64,000 bases of DNA, taken from positions 2,294,001 to 2,358,000 of the forward strand of contig NZ_CP045915.1 in the NCBI RefSeq assembly GCF_009650095.1. Direction: 5' to 3'. Below, one piece after another: positions 24,121-33,111 of this stretch. Source of the DNA: Gracilibacillus salitolerans. GTDB lineage: Bacteria; Bacillota; Bacilli; Bacillales; Amphibacillaceae. The translations under genes were made by a program, and so were the position numbers. The notes beneath the pieces were generated by a model. The model saw nothing but the letters and a program-made list of their open reading frames with translations. It had not been told where the DNA came from and did no database searches. Each line of letters opens with the position of its first letter. Within the stretch, counting starts at the first letter, position 1.

Positions 24121-25059
24121 ATGAAGAAAATCATTTTTATGGGAACACCAGATTTTGCTGTACCTGTATTAGAACGATTGATTACGGAAGGGTATCAAAT
24201 AGATTTAGTGGTAACACAACCTGATCGCCCTCGAGGTCGAAAAAAAATATTGACACCACCACCAGTGAAAGTGGCTGCTGAAAAGTATAACATCCCTGTA
24301 TTTCAGCCTGAAAAAATTAAAAACGATTACGATGAAATTAAGAATCGAAACCCTGATCTCATCGTCACAGCTGCATTCGGACAACTACTTCCAAAAGGCT
24401 TATTAGAAATCCCGAAGTTTGGTTGTATTAATGTTCATGCATCATTATTACCAAAGCTAAGAGGTGGCGCACCAATTCATTATGCGATACTAGAGGGACA
24501 TAAAAAAACAGGCATCTCGATTATGTATATGGCAGAAAAGTTAGATGCTGGTGATGTCATTAGTCAAGAAGAAGTCATTATCGAAGACAATGATGACGTG
24601 GCTAAATTACATGATAAACTATCAGTAGTGGGAGCAGATTTATTATTAGTAACCATTCCTTCTATCTTTTCAGGTGAGGCTAATCGAACTCCACAAGATG
24701 ACAGTTTGGCAACTTTTGCACCAAATATTACGCGTGATCAGGAAAAAATTGATTGGGGTAAGCCACAGCAAGCTGTTTATAACCGTATTCGAGGGTTACA
24801 CCCATGGCCGGTTGCATTTACAACATGGGGTGGTAAAGTATTGAAAGTGTACCAAGCAAAAAAAGCAAACAAAACAGCAAACGAACAAGCTGGTACAGTA
24901 ATTGACACCAGTGAAGAAGGTATTCTTGTTGCGACAGGTGATCAAAAAGCAATAGAGTTAAAAGTAGTTCAACCTGCAGGAAAGAAAAAAATGACGACAG
25001 CAGATTTTCTTCGGGGTGTTGGAAGCAATATGACAGTAGGAGAGAAACTAGGCGAATGA
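24121..25059 (+). CDS. fmt: Methionyl-tRNA formyltransferase
   Basis: A 312-residue enzyme that formylates initiator Met-tRNA using 10-formyl-THF. The N-terminal formyltransferase fold shows IIFMGTPDFAVPVLERL and the catalytic INVHASLLPKLRGGAPIHYAI (Asn, His), with GISIMYMAEKLDAGD. The C-terminal OB-like domain (about 205-305) binds tRNA. The ribosome-binding site is AGAGGAG. It overlaps rsmB by 4 nt. The partner deformylase def is absent from its usual place just upstream. Confidence 0.95.
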   Translation: MKKIIFMGTPDFAVPVLERLITEGYQIDLVVTQPDRPRGRKKILTPPPVKVAAEKYNIPVFQPEKIKNDYDEIKNRNPDLIVTAAFGQLLPKGLLEIPKFGCINVHASLLPKLRGGAPIHYAILEGHKKTGISIMYMAEKLDAGDVISQEEVIIEDNDDVAKLHDKLSVVGADLLLVTIPSIFSGEANRTPQDDSLATFAPNITRDQEKIDWGKPQQAVYNRIRGLHPWPVAFTTWGGKVLKVYQAKKANKTANEQAGTVIDTSEEGILVATGDQKAIELKVVQPAGKKKMTTADFLRGVGSNMTVGEKLGE

Positions 25060-26411
25060 CAAAACAATCATACAATATTAGGAACATAGCACTTGACCTT
25101 TTAATGCGTATAAGTGATCAAGGTGGATACAGTCATTTAGTTATTGATCAAATGCTTAAAAAACATCAACTCGAACCAAGAGATAGTGGATTACTTACAG
25201 AAATCGTCTACGGTACACTACAAAGAAAGCTAACACTGGAATATGATCTGAACACTTTTATTAAATCTAAAAAAAAGATCGATAAATGGGTGAAATGGTT
25301 ACTTTATTTATCGTTTTATCAAATGAAGTATTTGGACAAAGTTCCAGATCATGCCGTGATTCATGAGTCTGTTGAAATTGCAAAACGAAAAGGACATAAA
25401 GGTATTGCCAACTTTGTCAACGGTATTTTACGTTCTGCACAACGAGAGGGTTTTCCTGATTACCAGGATATAAATGATCAGGTGAAACGAGTTAGTATTG
25501 AAACAAGCCATCCACTTTGGTTAGTAAAGCGTTGGAATGAGCAGTATGGAATCGAAATAACCGAACAAATGTGTCAAACTAATATTACACATAAAAAAGT
25601 ATCCATTCGTGTACAGCCGCTTCGAATGACAAGGGAGCAGTTACTATCAAGGTTGGAAAACAGTCATATAAAGGCTAGCTTATCTTCATTTTCAGAGCAG
25701 GGCTTAGTGATTGAAGAAGGAAATATTTTGAAAGATGAAACGTTTCAAGAATCATTATTCACCATTCAGGATGAAAGTTCCATGTTAGTTGCAGAATTAA
25801 TGGACTTACAAGAAGGAATGACTGTGCTTGATGCATGTAGTGCACCTGGAGGGAAAGCAACACATATTGCCGAAAAAATGAATGATAATGGGACAGTATT
25901 TGCATATGATCTGCACGAAAAAAAAGCAAAACTAGTCAAAAAAAAGGCGGAGGAACTAGGACTAACCTCTATTCAATCCGCTCAATCAGATGCAAGAAAA
26001 CTACAGGAAACACACGCTAAACAATTGTTTGATCGAATATTAATTGATGCACCTTGTTCAGGTCTTGGTGTACTTCGAAGTAAGCCTGATATAAAATATA
26101 ATAAAACCAAAGAAGACATTGTTAAGTTGTCAACGATTCAAAAGGAAATCCTACACCATATAGAACCATTGTTGAAAAATGAAGGCAAACTAATGTATAG
26201 CACTTGTACAGTTGATCAAGAGGAAAATGAAGAGGTGATCAAGGACTTCTTGGAAAAACATCAGACCTATCGAGTGGACCCTGCATTTTTTGATGAATTG
26301 CCAGAGGAGTTGAAAAACAGCAGTGGTAGAAGTAAATTTGGTATTCAGATTTTTCCTCAAGATATTAATAGTGATGGCTTTTTCATGACAAGACTAGTTA
26401 AGGATAGTTGA
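25056..26411 (+). CDS. rsmB: 16S rRNA m5C967 methyltransferase RsmB (Sun)
   Basis: A 451-residue SAM-dependent methyltransferase with an N-terminal NusB-like domain (1-140, ARDSGLLTEIVYGTLQRK). The C-terminal catalytic domain shows VLDACSAPGGKATHIAE (SAM loop), DAPCSGLGVLRSKPD (motif IV Cys) and LMYSTCTVDQEENEEV (motif VI, nucleophile Cys). It modifies helper loops of 16S rRNA. Translationally coupled to fmt (ATGA overlap) and followed at 20 bp by prpC, the standard Bacillus order. Confidence 0.94.
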   Translation: MTKQSYNIRNIALDLLMRISDQGGYSHLVIDQMLKKHQLEPRDSGLLTEIVYGTLQRKLTLEYDLNTFIKSKKKIDKWVKWLLYLSFYQMKYLDKVPDHAVIHESVEIAKRKGHKGIANFVNGILRSAQREGFPDYQDINDQVKRVSIETSHPLWLVKRWNEQYGIEITEQMCQTNITHKKVSIRVQPLRMTREQLLSRLENSHIKASLSSFSEQGLVIEEGNILKDETFQESLFTIQDESSMLVAELMDLQEGMTVLDACSAPGGKATHIAEKMNDNGTVFAYDLHEKKAKLVKKKAEELGLTSIQSAQSDARKLQETHAKQLFDRILIDAPCSGLGVLRSKPDIKYNKTKEDIVKLSTIQKEILHHIEPLLKNEGKLMYSTCTVDQEENEEVIKDFLEKHQTYRVDPAFFDELPEELKNSSGRSKFGIQIFPQDINSDGFFMTRLVKDS

Positions 26412-26431
26412 TTGGGAGAAGAGGTGTTGAA

Positions 26432-27181
26432 ATGAAATATGTATATCAATCCGACAAAGGTAAGGTACGTAAATTAAATGAAGATGCTGTAGCTGTTTTT
26501 CCACGTGATAATGCTTTGCTCGCAGTGGTAGCAGATGGGATGGGCGGACATCAAGCAGGAGATGTAGCTAGTAAACTTACCATCGAACATGTAGAAAAAT
26601 TGTGGTCTGAACTGAATGAACCTTTGGAAAATCTAAATTTAGAAGATTGGTTAACCAATTCTATTAAGAAAGTAAATAATGTGGTGTACGAGAAAGCCCA
26701 ATCTGATGGTTCTTGTCAAGGGATGGGAACAACAATTGTGGTAGCTATTTGTACTGCTCAAGAGCTTGTAATCGGCCATATAGGGGACAGCCGTGCATAC
26801 TTATTCAATCAATCGACTTGGAAACAAGTAACTAATGACCATTCCTTAGTAGGGGAGTTAGTTCGTACTGGTCAATTATCAGAAGAAGATGCGCAAGTAC
26901 ACCCGAAAAGGAATGTTATTCTAAAAGCGCTAGGTACGGAACTGGATTTAAAACCGGATATTTTTCAATCTGAATGGAATGATTTTGAGCGATTATTAAT
27001 TTGTTCCGATGGATTAACAAATAAAATTACAGATGAGGAACTACATCATATAATTATGCAAACAGAAGATGATAAGCTAAGCCAGACATTAATTAATTTG
27101 GCTAATGAACGTGGTGGAGAAGACAACATAACTCTAGCGATTATTAATCAACACGAAAAAGTTGGTGAGCCACCATGCTAG
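26432..27181 (+). CDS. prpC: PP2C-type Ser/Thr protein phosphatase PrpC (Stp)
   Basis: A 249-residue Mn-dependent PPM/PP2C phosphatase that reverses PrkC phosphorylation. The metal and catalytic motifs are all there: SDKGKVRKLNEDAV, ALLAVVADGMGGHQAGDVAS, GMGTTIVVAI, HIGDSRAYLF, NDHSLVGELVRTGQ and CSDGLTNKI with ERGGEDNITLAI. The start is ATG 26432 (MKYVYQSDKG) with GAGGTG upstream; an in-frame TTG at 26408 overlapping rsmB would add 8 unlikely residues. It overlaps prkC by 7 nt. Confidence 0.94.
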   Translation: MKYVYQSDKGKVRKLNEDAVAVFPRDNALLAVVADGMGGHQAGDVASKLTIEHVEKLWSELNEPLENLNLEDWLTNSIKKVNNVVYEKAQSDGSCQGMGTTIVVAICTAQELVIGHIGDSRAYLFNQSTWKQVTNDHSLVGELVRTGQLSEEDAQVHPKRNVILKALGTELDLKPDIFQSEWNDFERLLICSDGLTNKITDEELHHIIMQTEDDKLSQTLINLANERGGEDNITLAIINQHEKVGEPPC

Positions 27182-29160
27182 AAGGAAAAGTATTAAATGA
27201 ACGATACGAGATTATTAAATTAATTGGTGGCGGCGGAATGGCTAATGTCTATCTGGGAAATGACACGATTCTGGAGAGACAAGTAGCTATTAAAGTATTA
27301 CGTTTAGAATATGCCAATGATGAAGAGTTTATTACAAGATTCCATCGGGAAGCACAAGCAGCTACAAGCCTATCCCATCCGAATATCGTGAATATCTTTG
27401 ATGTGGGAGAAGAAGATCAGATATATTATATGGTAATGGAATACGTAGATGGGATGACGTTAAAGCAATACATACAATTGCATGCTCCGATAGAAGTAGA
27501 GGAAGTAATAGAAATTATGACGCAAATTACTTCTGCTATTTCACATGCACATGATAATGGTTTAATTCACCGGGATATCAAACCGCAAAACATTTTAATT
27601 GATCCTTATGGCCAAATAAAGGTGACTGATTTCGGCATTGCGATTGCATTAAGCGCAACAGCTCTGACACAAACCAACTCTGTTTTAGGATCAGTACATT
27701 ATTTATCACCAGAGCAAGCACGAGGCGGGAAAGCTAATCGTAAATCGGATATATATTCTTTAGGAATTGTATTATTTGAATTATTAACGGGGCAGTTGCC
27801 ATTTTCAGGCCAATCAGCCGTTTCGATCGCACTCAAACATTTACAATCTGAAACACCTTCAGTAAAGGAATTTAATCCAAGAGTTCCTCAATCAGTTGAG
27901 AATATCGTATTGAAGTCAACAGCAAAAGATCCTTTTCATCGTTATCAGGAAGTTTATGAAATGGAAGATAATTTAACACACGCATTAGATCCAAATCAAC
28001 TTAATGTGGCTAGATTCCAACCGCCGAACTCAGGCGATACGATTACAAAAGCCATACCGATAGTGAAGGATGAAACTAATATAAAGAACACCCCAGTTGA
28101 TGAAGAGACCACAATGGTAACCAATAATAAAGACCAAGAAGAACCAAAAGAAAAGAAAAAGAAAAAGCGTAAAAAAACGTTTATATGGGTTACGAGTTTA
28201 TTTATCATTTTGTTCGGGGCCATTTTGCTAGCATTATTTGTGTTACCTAGTTTATTTCAACCGAAAGATGTGGAGATTCCAGACGTTTCTGGTTATAGCT
28301 ATGAGGAAGCACTTCAAGAATTAGAAAATTTAAAATTAAATGTGATTAAGGAAGAAGATCACGATGAAGATGTGAAAGAAAACCATGTGATCGAAACATA
28401 TCCGCGTCCAAATGAAACAGTAAAAGAAGGTAAAGATATTACCGTTTATGTCAGTTCAGGACCGGAAACGGTTGTTATCGATGATTATGTTGGCAATGAT
28501 TATGAACGTATTGAAGAGATCCTTCTTGAGGATGGATTTAATGATGTCAAGTTCTATGAAGAATTCTCGGATCGCCCAGTAGGAGAAATTATTGCACAGT
28601 ATCAACCTTCTCCAGGAGATGAGGTAGTACCTCGAGATACAAATGTTATCTTTGAGATTAGCAAAGGTCCAGAAAAAATAACATTAAACAGATTGGTCGG
28701 TCTAGATGTAGATGAAGCAACAGATTATTTAACAGATAGGGATCTTTCCGCTGATATACAAGAAGTACACCATGATGAAGTAGAAGAAGGTTATGTCATT
28801 GAGCAAAACCCCTCTGCGAATGAAGAGGTAGAGAAGGGTGAAGTTGTAAAGCTAACGGTATCCAAAGGACCTGAGCCAAAATCACAAATTACTCATACCG
28901 AATCATTTACCATACCATATACTGGTGAAGTTAATGAGGAAACAGATGAACCAGAACCTCAAGAAGTCAGTATCTATGTAGAAGATGTCAATAACCGTAT
29001 TTCAGAATTATATCAAGAAGTAGAAATGATTACAGAGGATACAACGTTTAAGATCGAATTGACGATTGCTCCTGATGACGAAGCAACTTATAAAGTGATC
29101 CGAGATGATGATCTCGTCATTGAGAAAACAATATTATATGAAGATGTAGAGGGTGAGTAG
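27175..29160 (+). CDS. prkC: PASTA-domain Ser/Thr kinase PrkC
   Basis: A 661-residue membrane kinase sensing muropeptides and controlling germination, cell wall and translation factors. The Hanks-type kinase domain (1-270) has the Gly loop LIGGGGMANVYLGND, Lys in VAIKVLRLEY, HRDIKPQNILID and VTDFGIAIALS. A Lys-rich juxtamembrane stretch and one helix (FIWVTSLFIILFGAILLALF, about 341-360) follow. Outside are three PASTA repeats, each ending in SSGPE or SKGPE (about 365-565), and a C-terminal Ig-like region. Coupled to prpC by overlap; rsgA starts at the base after its stop codon. Confidence 0.95.
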   Translation: MLEGKVLNERYEIIKLIGGGGMANVYLGNDTILERQVAIKVLRLEYANDEEFITRFHREAQAATSLSHPNIVNIFDVGEEDQIYYMVMEYVDGMTLKQYIQLHAPIEVEEVIEIMTQITSAISHAHDNGLIHRDIKPQNILIDPYGQIKVTDFGIAIALSATALTQTNSVLGSVHYLSPEQARGGKANRKSDIYSLGIVLFELLTGQLPFSGQSAVSIALKHLQSETPSVKEFNPRVPQSVENIVLKSTAKDPFHRYQEVYEMEDNLTHALDPNQLNVARFQPPNSGDTITKAIPIVKDETNIKNTPVDEETTMVTNNKDQEEPKEKKKKKRKKTFIWVTSLFIILFGAILLALFVLPSLFQPKDVEIPDVSGYSYEEALQELENLKLNVIKEEDHDEDVKENHVIETYPRPNETVKEGKDITVYVSSGPETVVIDDYVGNDYERIEEILLEDGFNDVKFYEEFSDRPVGEIIAQYQPSPGDEVVPRDTNVIFEISKGPEKITLNRLVGLDVDEATDYLTDRDLSADIQEVHHDEVEEGYVIEQNPSANEEVEKGEVVKLTVSKGPEPKSQITHTESFTIPYTGEVNEETDEPEPQEVSIYVEDVNNRISELYQEVEMITEDTTFKIELTIAPDDEATYKVIRDDDLVIEKTILYEDVEGE

Positions 29161-30042
29161 ATGCCAAAAGGTAAAATTGTCAAGGCGCTTAGTGGTTTTT
29201 ATTATGTTCAATATGAAGGTGGTCTTGTCCAATGCCGTGGTAGAGGGAACTTTCGCCAAAAAAAGATCACCCCTCTTGTTGGCGACTATGTAGATTTCGA
29301 ATACCGTGATAAAAAAGAAGGCTATGTTTTAGCTATAGAGGAACGTGATAATCAATTAACACGTCCTCCGATAGCTAATGTTGACCAGGCCATTATTGTC
29401 ACATCTGTCAAAGAACCTGGTCTAAGTCTTACACTCTTAGATAAATTTCTCGTAATGGTTGAGTCCAAAGCCATTAGCCCATTATTGTTTTTTACTAAGA
29501 TGGATTTGCTTAAGGACCAAGAATCTGTTCTTATAAAAGATAAACTTGCTTATTACAAAAAAATCGGTTATACAGTAGAGTTTCTCTCTACCAAAGATAA
29601 GGAAGTTAATCAACAATTATCAGCGTACTTAAATAATAAAGTTTCTGTTTTTGCAGGGCAATCAGGTGTTGGAAAGACATCGCTTTTGAACAGAATTATA
29701 CCTGGTTTACAGTTGGAGACAGACAACATTTCAGAAAGTTTAGGTAGAGGTAAGCATACTACTCGACATGTGGAACTGATTCCCTTTGAAGAAGGCTTAA
29801 TTGCTGACACACCTGGCTTTAGTGCGTTAGATTTTAAAGAAATTCAACTAGAAGAATTACCAAGGTGTTTTCCGGAATTCGTTGATATACAAGACCAATG
29901 TAAATTCAGAGGATGTATGCATATTAAAGAGCCTAAATGTGCGGTTAAAGAAGCATTAGATCATAAGGAGATCTTAGAAGATCGGTACCAAAATTATTTG
30001 CAATTTGTAGAAGAAATAAAAAATAGAAAGCCGAGGTATTAA
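29161..30042 (+). CDS. rsgA: Ribosome small-subunit GTPase RsgA (CpgA/YloQ)
   Basis: A 293-residue circularly permuted GTPase that assists late 30S maturation; in B. subtilis CpgA is phosphorylated by PrkC. It has an N-terminal OB fold (1-65, GDYVDFEYRDK), then G4 FTKMDLL before G1 AGQSGVGKTSLLN and G3 DTPGFSAL. The C-terminal zinc knuckle is CKFRGCMHIKEPKCAVKEAL. It starts immediately after prkC (0-bp gap) and precedes rpe by 1 bp, so all are co-transcribed. Confidence 0.95.
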   Translation: MPKGKIVKALSGFYYVQYEGGLVQCRGRGNFRQKKITPLVGDYVDFEYRDKKEGYVLAIEERDNQLTRPPIANVDQAIIVTSVKEPGLSLTLLDKFLVMVESKAISPLLFFTKMDLLKDQESVLIKDKLAYYKKIGYTVEFLSTKDKEVNQQLSAYLNNKVSVFAGQSGVGKTSLLNRIIPGLQLETDNISESLGRGKHTTRHVELIPFEEGLIADTPGFSALDFKEIQLEELPRCFPEFVDIQDQCKFRGCMHIKEPKCAVKEALDHKEILEDRYQNYLQFVEEIKNRKPRY

Positions 30043-30043
30043 C

Positions 30044-30697
30044 ATGAGTACGAGTACGAAAATAGCACCATCGATTTTATCAGCAGATTTTTCGATTTTA
30101 AAAGAAGAGATTGGAGATGTATTAGAAGGGGGAGCAGACTATATACATGTGGATGTAATGGATGGCCATTTTGTACCAAACATTACGATCGGACCTTTAG
30201 TATTATCTGCTATTCGCCCTGTAACAGATGCAACACTTGATGTACATCTCATGATTGAAAATCCTGATCGCTATATTCAAGATTTTATTGATGCTGGTGC
30301 AGATATCTTAACGGTTCATGTTGAAGCATGTACTCATTTACACCGAACAATACATATGATTAAAGATGCTGGTGTTAAGCCAGGTGTTGTCATTAATCCG
30401 GCAACACCGGTCGAAATGATTAAACCAATTATTAAAGATGTGGAACTCGTTCTATTTATGACAGTTAACCCTGGTTTTGGTGGTCAAGTTTTTATACCAG
30501 AAGTGTTAGATAAAGTAAAACAAGCTGTAAAATGGCGTGAAGAACTAGATTTATCATTTGAAATTGAAGTAGATGGTGGCGTGAATGAAGAAACAGCAAA
30601 ACAATGTGTAGAAGCAGGTGTAGACGTATTGGTAGCTGGTAGTGCCATATTTAATGAAAAAGACCGCGCATCAGCTATTCAAAAAATCAGAAATTAA
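30044..30697 (+). CDS. rpe: Ribulose-phosphate 3-epimerase
   Basis: A 217-residue TIM-barrel enzyme interconverting ribulose-5-P and xylulose-5-P in the pentose phosphate pathway. Motifs are IAPSILSADFSIL, VDVMDGHFVPNITIGP (metal His and Asp), DVHLMIENPD, MTVNPGFGGQVFIP and EVDGGVNEETAKQC, with AGSAIF for phosphate binding. It is the last gene of the coupled run; the next gene (thiN) is separated by about 590 bp holding a long palindromic element. Confidence 0.95.
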   Translation: MSTSTKIAPSILSADFSILKEEIGDVLEGGADYIHVDVMDGHFVPNITIGPLVLSAIRPVTDATLDVHLMIENPDRYIQDFIDAGADILTVHVEACTHLHRTIHMIKDAGVKPGVVINPATPVEMIKPIIKDVELVLFMTVNPGFGGQVFIPEVLDKVKQAVKWREELDLSFEIEVDGGVNEETAKQCVEAGVDVLVAGSAIFNEKDRASAIQKIRN

Positions 30698-30754
30698 GCC
30701 AAGATTGTCGGATATTCATAAAACTAAAAAATGTATATCATAGTGCAGGTAATA

Positions 30755-31223
30755 CATAAACTGCGCAGTAACTTTTGTGTTCCTTCCTCCCATTCTATTT
30801 GAGATGAGTGCTAGTCCGACGCTGCGGAAAAATACTCCCTTTCCGTGGGGAACGCTTCAGCCTCCTCACAAGCAAAGAACGCTTGTTGCGGGGTCTTCAG
30901 ACTGTTCCTTTCCCACAGGAGTGTCGTATTTTTTCCGCAGCTTAGAGTAGTTTCCTGGTTAAGTAGGAGGAAATCCATAGAATCTAATCCATCAGTTCTA
31001 TTCTTCCAACAATCAAAGAATCACTACTAGCGCAGACAGAATACGCAGACTCCAGTGGGAACTCACGCGATGAAGATCCACTTGGTAAAGTGATTTTCTT
31101 TACCAAGTTAGCTAAAAACCGTCCACGGAAAGCGAAGTATTCTGCCGGAGCGGTATCACAGCACTCACCTTTAATCAGAATGGAAGAAGTAAATATGAAT
31201 TTTCACTAGTTCGCAGTAGTTAT
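30755..31223. repeat. Nested-palindrome intergenic element, copy A
   Basis: Outer inverted arms are ATAAACTGCGCAGT (about 30756) / TTCGCAGTAGTTAT (to 31223), with an inner pair CCATTCT / AGAATGG. The left module, 30821-30941 (121 bp), has tips GCTGCGGAAAAATAC / GTATTTTTTCCGCAGC and carries cassette I (ACAAGC-AAAGAAC-GCTTGT). The right module, 31035-31146, has tips GACAGAATAC / GTATTCTGCC and carries cassette II (CTTGGTAAAG-7 nt-CTTTACCAAG). It fills the rpe-thiN gap. No promoter or gene was recognised inside; short frames through it are artefacts of its GC-rich palindromes. Confidence 0.85.
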
Positions 31224-31287
31224 CTAGTGCGATTAAGGGTCGCGGGTTATGCCCTTTTTCATAAAGCAGGAAAGGTTGTTGTTTGAC

Positions 31288-31926
31288 GTGAATATTGGAA
31301 TAGTTGCAGGGGGACCAGAAAATGCTCTAGCTTCTTTAATTTCCTACCGAAAGGATATCGATATCTGGATAGGTGCGGATTTAGGAGCTTTTTATCTGTT
31401 AAAGAATCAATTACCTATTCATATCGCCATAGGTGATTTTGATTCGATTGACAAAGATAAAAAAGAGCTTATCCAACAGGAAGCAGATATTTTTCGTGAA
31501 TTTCCCATGGAAAAAAATGAAACAGATCTTGAATTAGCTGTGGAAGCAGCTCTTTCATACCATCCAGCTTCTATTTTTTTATTTGGTGTTACTGCGGGCA
31601 GACTGGATCATGAATTGGCGAATATTCAACTGCTTTATCGCCTATTAGAAAAGAATGTGAGAGCTAAAATAATTGATCATAAGAATATTTTATCTATTTA
31701 TAAACCAGGTCAGCATAAAGTTACGGCGAAAAATACAGAACTGATTTCATTTATTCCCTTAACCCCTAGTGTTGAAGGACTTACCTTACAAGGATTCTAT
31801 TATCCATTAGAAAATTATACTGTTACTTGGGGAAGTACTCGTTGTATATCAAATCAATTAATTAACGAACAAGGTACTTTTTTATTTAATGATGGCATAT
31901 TAATAATGATAAAGAGTACGGAGTAG
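31288..31926 (+). CDS. thiN: Thiamine pyrophosphokinase ThiN
   Basis: An approximately 212-residue enzyme converting thiamine to thiamine diphosphate. The TPK catalytic domain is seen as GIVAGGPENALASL, DIWIGADLGAFYLL, HIAIGDFDSIDKD and EKNETDLELAVEAAL, with FGVTAGRLDHELANIQLL. A C-terminal TPK_B1 binding part includes TWGSTRCISNQL. The GTG at 31288 is taken as start from alignment to the family N terminus (AGGAAAGG 12 nt upstream). TTG codons at 31276 and 31279 are alternatives, and a longer frame from 31249 is less likely. It follows element copy A. Confidence 0.9.
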   Translation: MNIGIVAGGPENALASLISYRKDIDIWIGADLGAFYLLKNQLPIHIAIGDFDSIDKDKKELIQQEADIFREFPMEKNETDLELAVEAALSYHPASIFLFGVTAGRLDHELANIQLLYRLLEKNVRAKIIDHKNILSIYKPGQHKVTAKNTELISFIPLTPSVEGLTLQGFYYPLENYTVTWGSTRCISNQLINEQGTFLFNDGILIMIKSTE

Positions 31927-32061
31927 GAGCATCCGTAAATTCTTATGAAATTATGGAAAGGTATGCAATTATAGTCGTGTATCCTCATAAGCTGTATTAG
32001 AATCCATATGTTGCAATAATAATGATGAGGTTATGTCTTCATGGTGAAGAGGAGGGGTATG

Positions 32062-32139
32062 ATGAAATTTTATACAATTAAGCTCCCACGGTTTATCGGA
32101 GGTTTCATTCGAGCTTTGTTAGGTTCAGGGAAAAAATAA
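32062..32139 (+). CDS. spoVM: Stage V sporulation protein M
   Basis: A 25-residue amphipathic peptide, nearly the length of B. subtilis SpoVM (26). It begins MKFYTIKLPRFIGGFIRALLG. SpoVM recognises the convex forespore membrane and anchors SpoIVA for spore-coat assembly; Pro9, needed for that, is conserved. The ATG at 32062 lies 6 nt after GGAGG (32051-32055); the ATG just before it (32059) is too close. Location between thiN and convergent rpmB is exactly the B. subtilis order. Confidence 0.93.
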   Translation: MKFYTIKLPRFIGGFIRALLGSGKK

Positions 32140-32143
32140 AGAA

Positions 32144-32172
32144 AAAAGGCTCCTTGCAAACAGGAGCCTTTT
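32144..32172. terminator. Bidirectional terminator between spoVM and rpmB
   Basis: An 11-bp stem, AAAAGGCTCCT / AGGAGCCTTTT, has A- and T-rich sides, usable from both convergent genes. Confidence 0.85.
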
Positions 32173-32205
32173 CTCTTCTCTTCTTTTAAGAGTTGATTAT
32201 AAAAA

Positions 32206-32394
32206 TTAAACGCGTTCTACTTTGCCTGATTTAAGCGCGCGAGCAGAAACATACACACGTTTTGGTTTGCCGTCAACCATAATTCTAACTTTTTGTACGT
32301 TTGCTTTCCAGTTACGCTTATTTGCATTCATAGCGTGTGAACGGTTATTACCTGAAGTCGTTTTACGACCAGTTACTACACATTTACGTCCCAT
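32206..32394 (-). CDS. rpmB: 50S ribosomal protein L28
   Basis: A 62-residue L28. Visible are [23 protein letters not shown] at the N terminus (split here only by name) and [23 protein letters not shown]. It retains only one cysteine where some L28 paralogues have a zinc ribbon, so it is the zinc-independent form. It is transcribed opposite to the cluster, as in B. subtilis. The ribosome-binding site is GTAGGAGGGAACGAAGTA before ATG. Confidence 0.95.
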   Translation of the reverse strand: MGRKCVVTGRKTTSGNNRSHAMNANKRNWKANVQKVRIMVDGKPKRVYVSARALKSGKVERV

Positions 32395-32684
32395 TACTTC
32401 GTTCCCTCCTACTAACTCAATCCATACTTATATAATTTATCATAGTTTTTATTATTTTGCAATTTCAAATTGTAAAAGTATGAGTGAAATAGAGTTAGCA
32501 AGTTTTTCTCAGTTGCTTTGGTCCATTGGTCCTTGAGCTTTTCCTATAATGCTTGACATAGACGTGATTTTCATACATTCTATAATGGAATACCCTTATT
32601 TTCTCTTGTTATCGAATCAAACTATAAAATGGTGTAAACGATGATGGAACTTTTTCTTTTATTTATTAAGAAGGAGGATAAAAA

Positions 32685-33047
32685 ATGTCAATAGAATTAA
32701 AAACTAAAGATGGTCATGTAACTATTACCAATGAAGTAATAGCAACTATTGCTGGTGGTGCTGCTATTGAATGTTATGGTATTGTTGGTATGGCTTCCAA
32801 AAAACAATTACGTGATGGTATAGCAGAAATCCTTAGGAAAGAAAATTTTGCCAAAGGTGTTGTCGTTCGACAAGACGATGAAGATGTACATATTGATATG
32901 TATATCATTGTAAGCTATGGTACAAAAATATCCGAAGTTGCACATAATGTACAATCACAAGTAAAATATAATCTTGAAAAAACGCTCGGTTTAAAAATCA
33001 AATCGATCAATATTTATATTCAAGGAGTACGTGTGATACAAGATTAA
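32685..33047 (+). CDS. yloU: Asp23/Gls24 family protein YloU
   Basis: A 120-residue Asp23 (alkaline shock) family protein. Core motifs are VTITNEVIATIAGGAAIECYGIVGMASKK and DVHIDMYIIVSYGTKISEVAHNVQ, ending NIYIQGVRV. Staphylococcal Asp23 is a membrane-associated stress protein; the YloU role is unknown, but it is always next to yloV/fakA, as here. The ribosome-binding site is AAGGAGGATAAAAA. A -35-like TTGACA (32553) and a TATAAT (32581) upstream are 22 bp apart, so the promoter is not resolved. Confidence 0.92.
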   Translation: MSIELKTKDGHVTITNEVIATIAGGAAIECYGIVGMASKKQLRDGIAEILRKENFAKGVVVRQDDEDVHIDMYIIVSYGTKISEVAHNVQSQVKYNLEKTLGLKIKSINIYIQGVRVIQD

Positions 33048-33111
33048 TTTTTTTGATATATAATACAAACTTCATTATTTCGGAAAAAGGAGTAGAGGGA
33101 GGAACAATCAA

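Noticed and set aside
32553..32586. Consensus promoter for yloU-fakA
   Set aside because: TTGACA and TATAAT are both present but 22 bp apart, too far for one sigma-A promoter; the true pair is unresolved.
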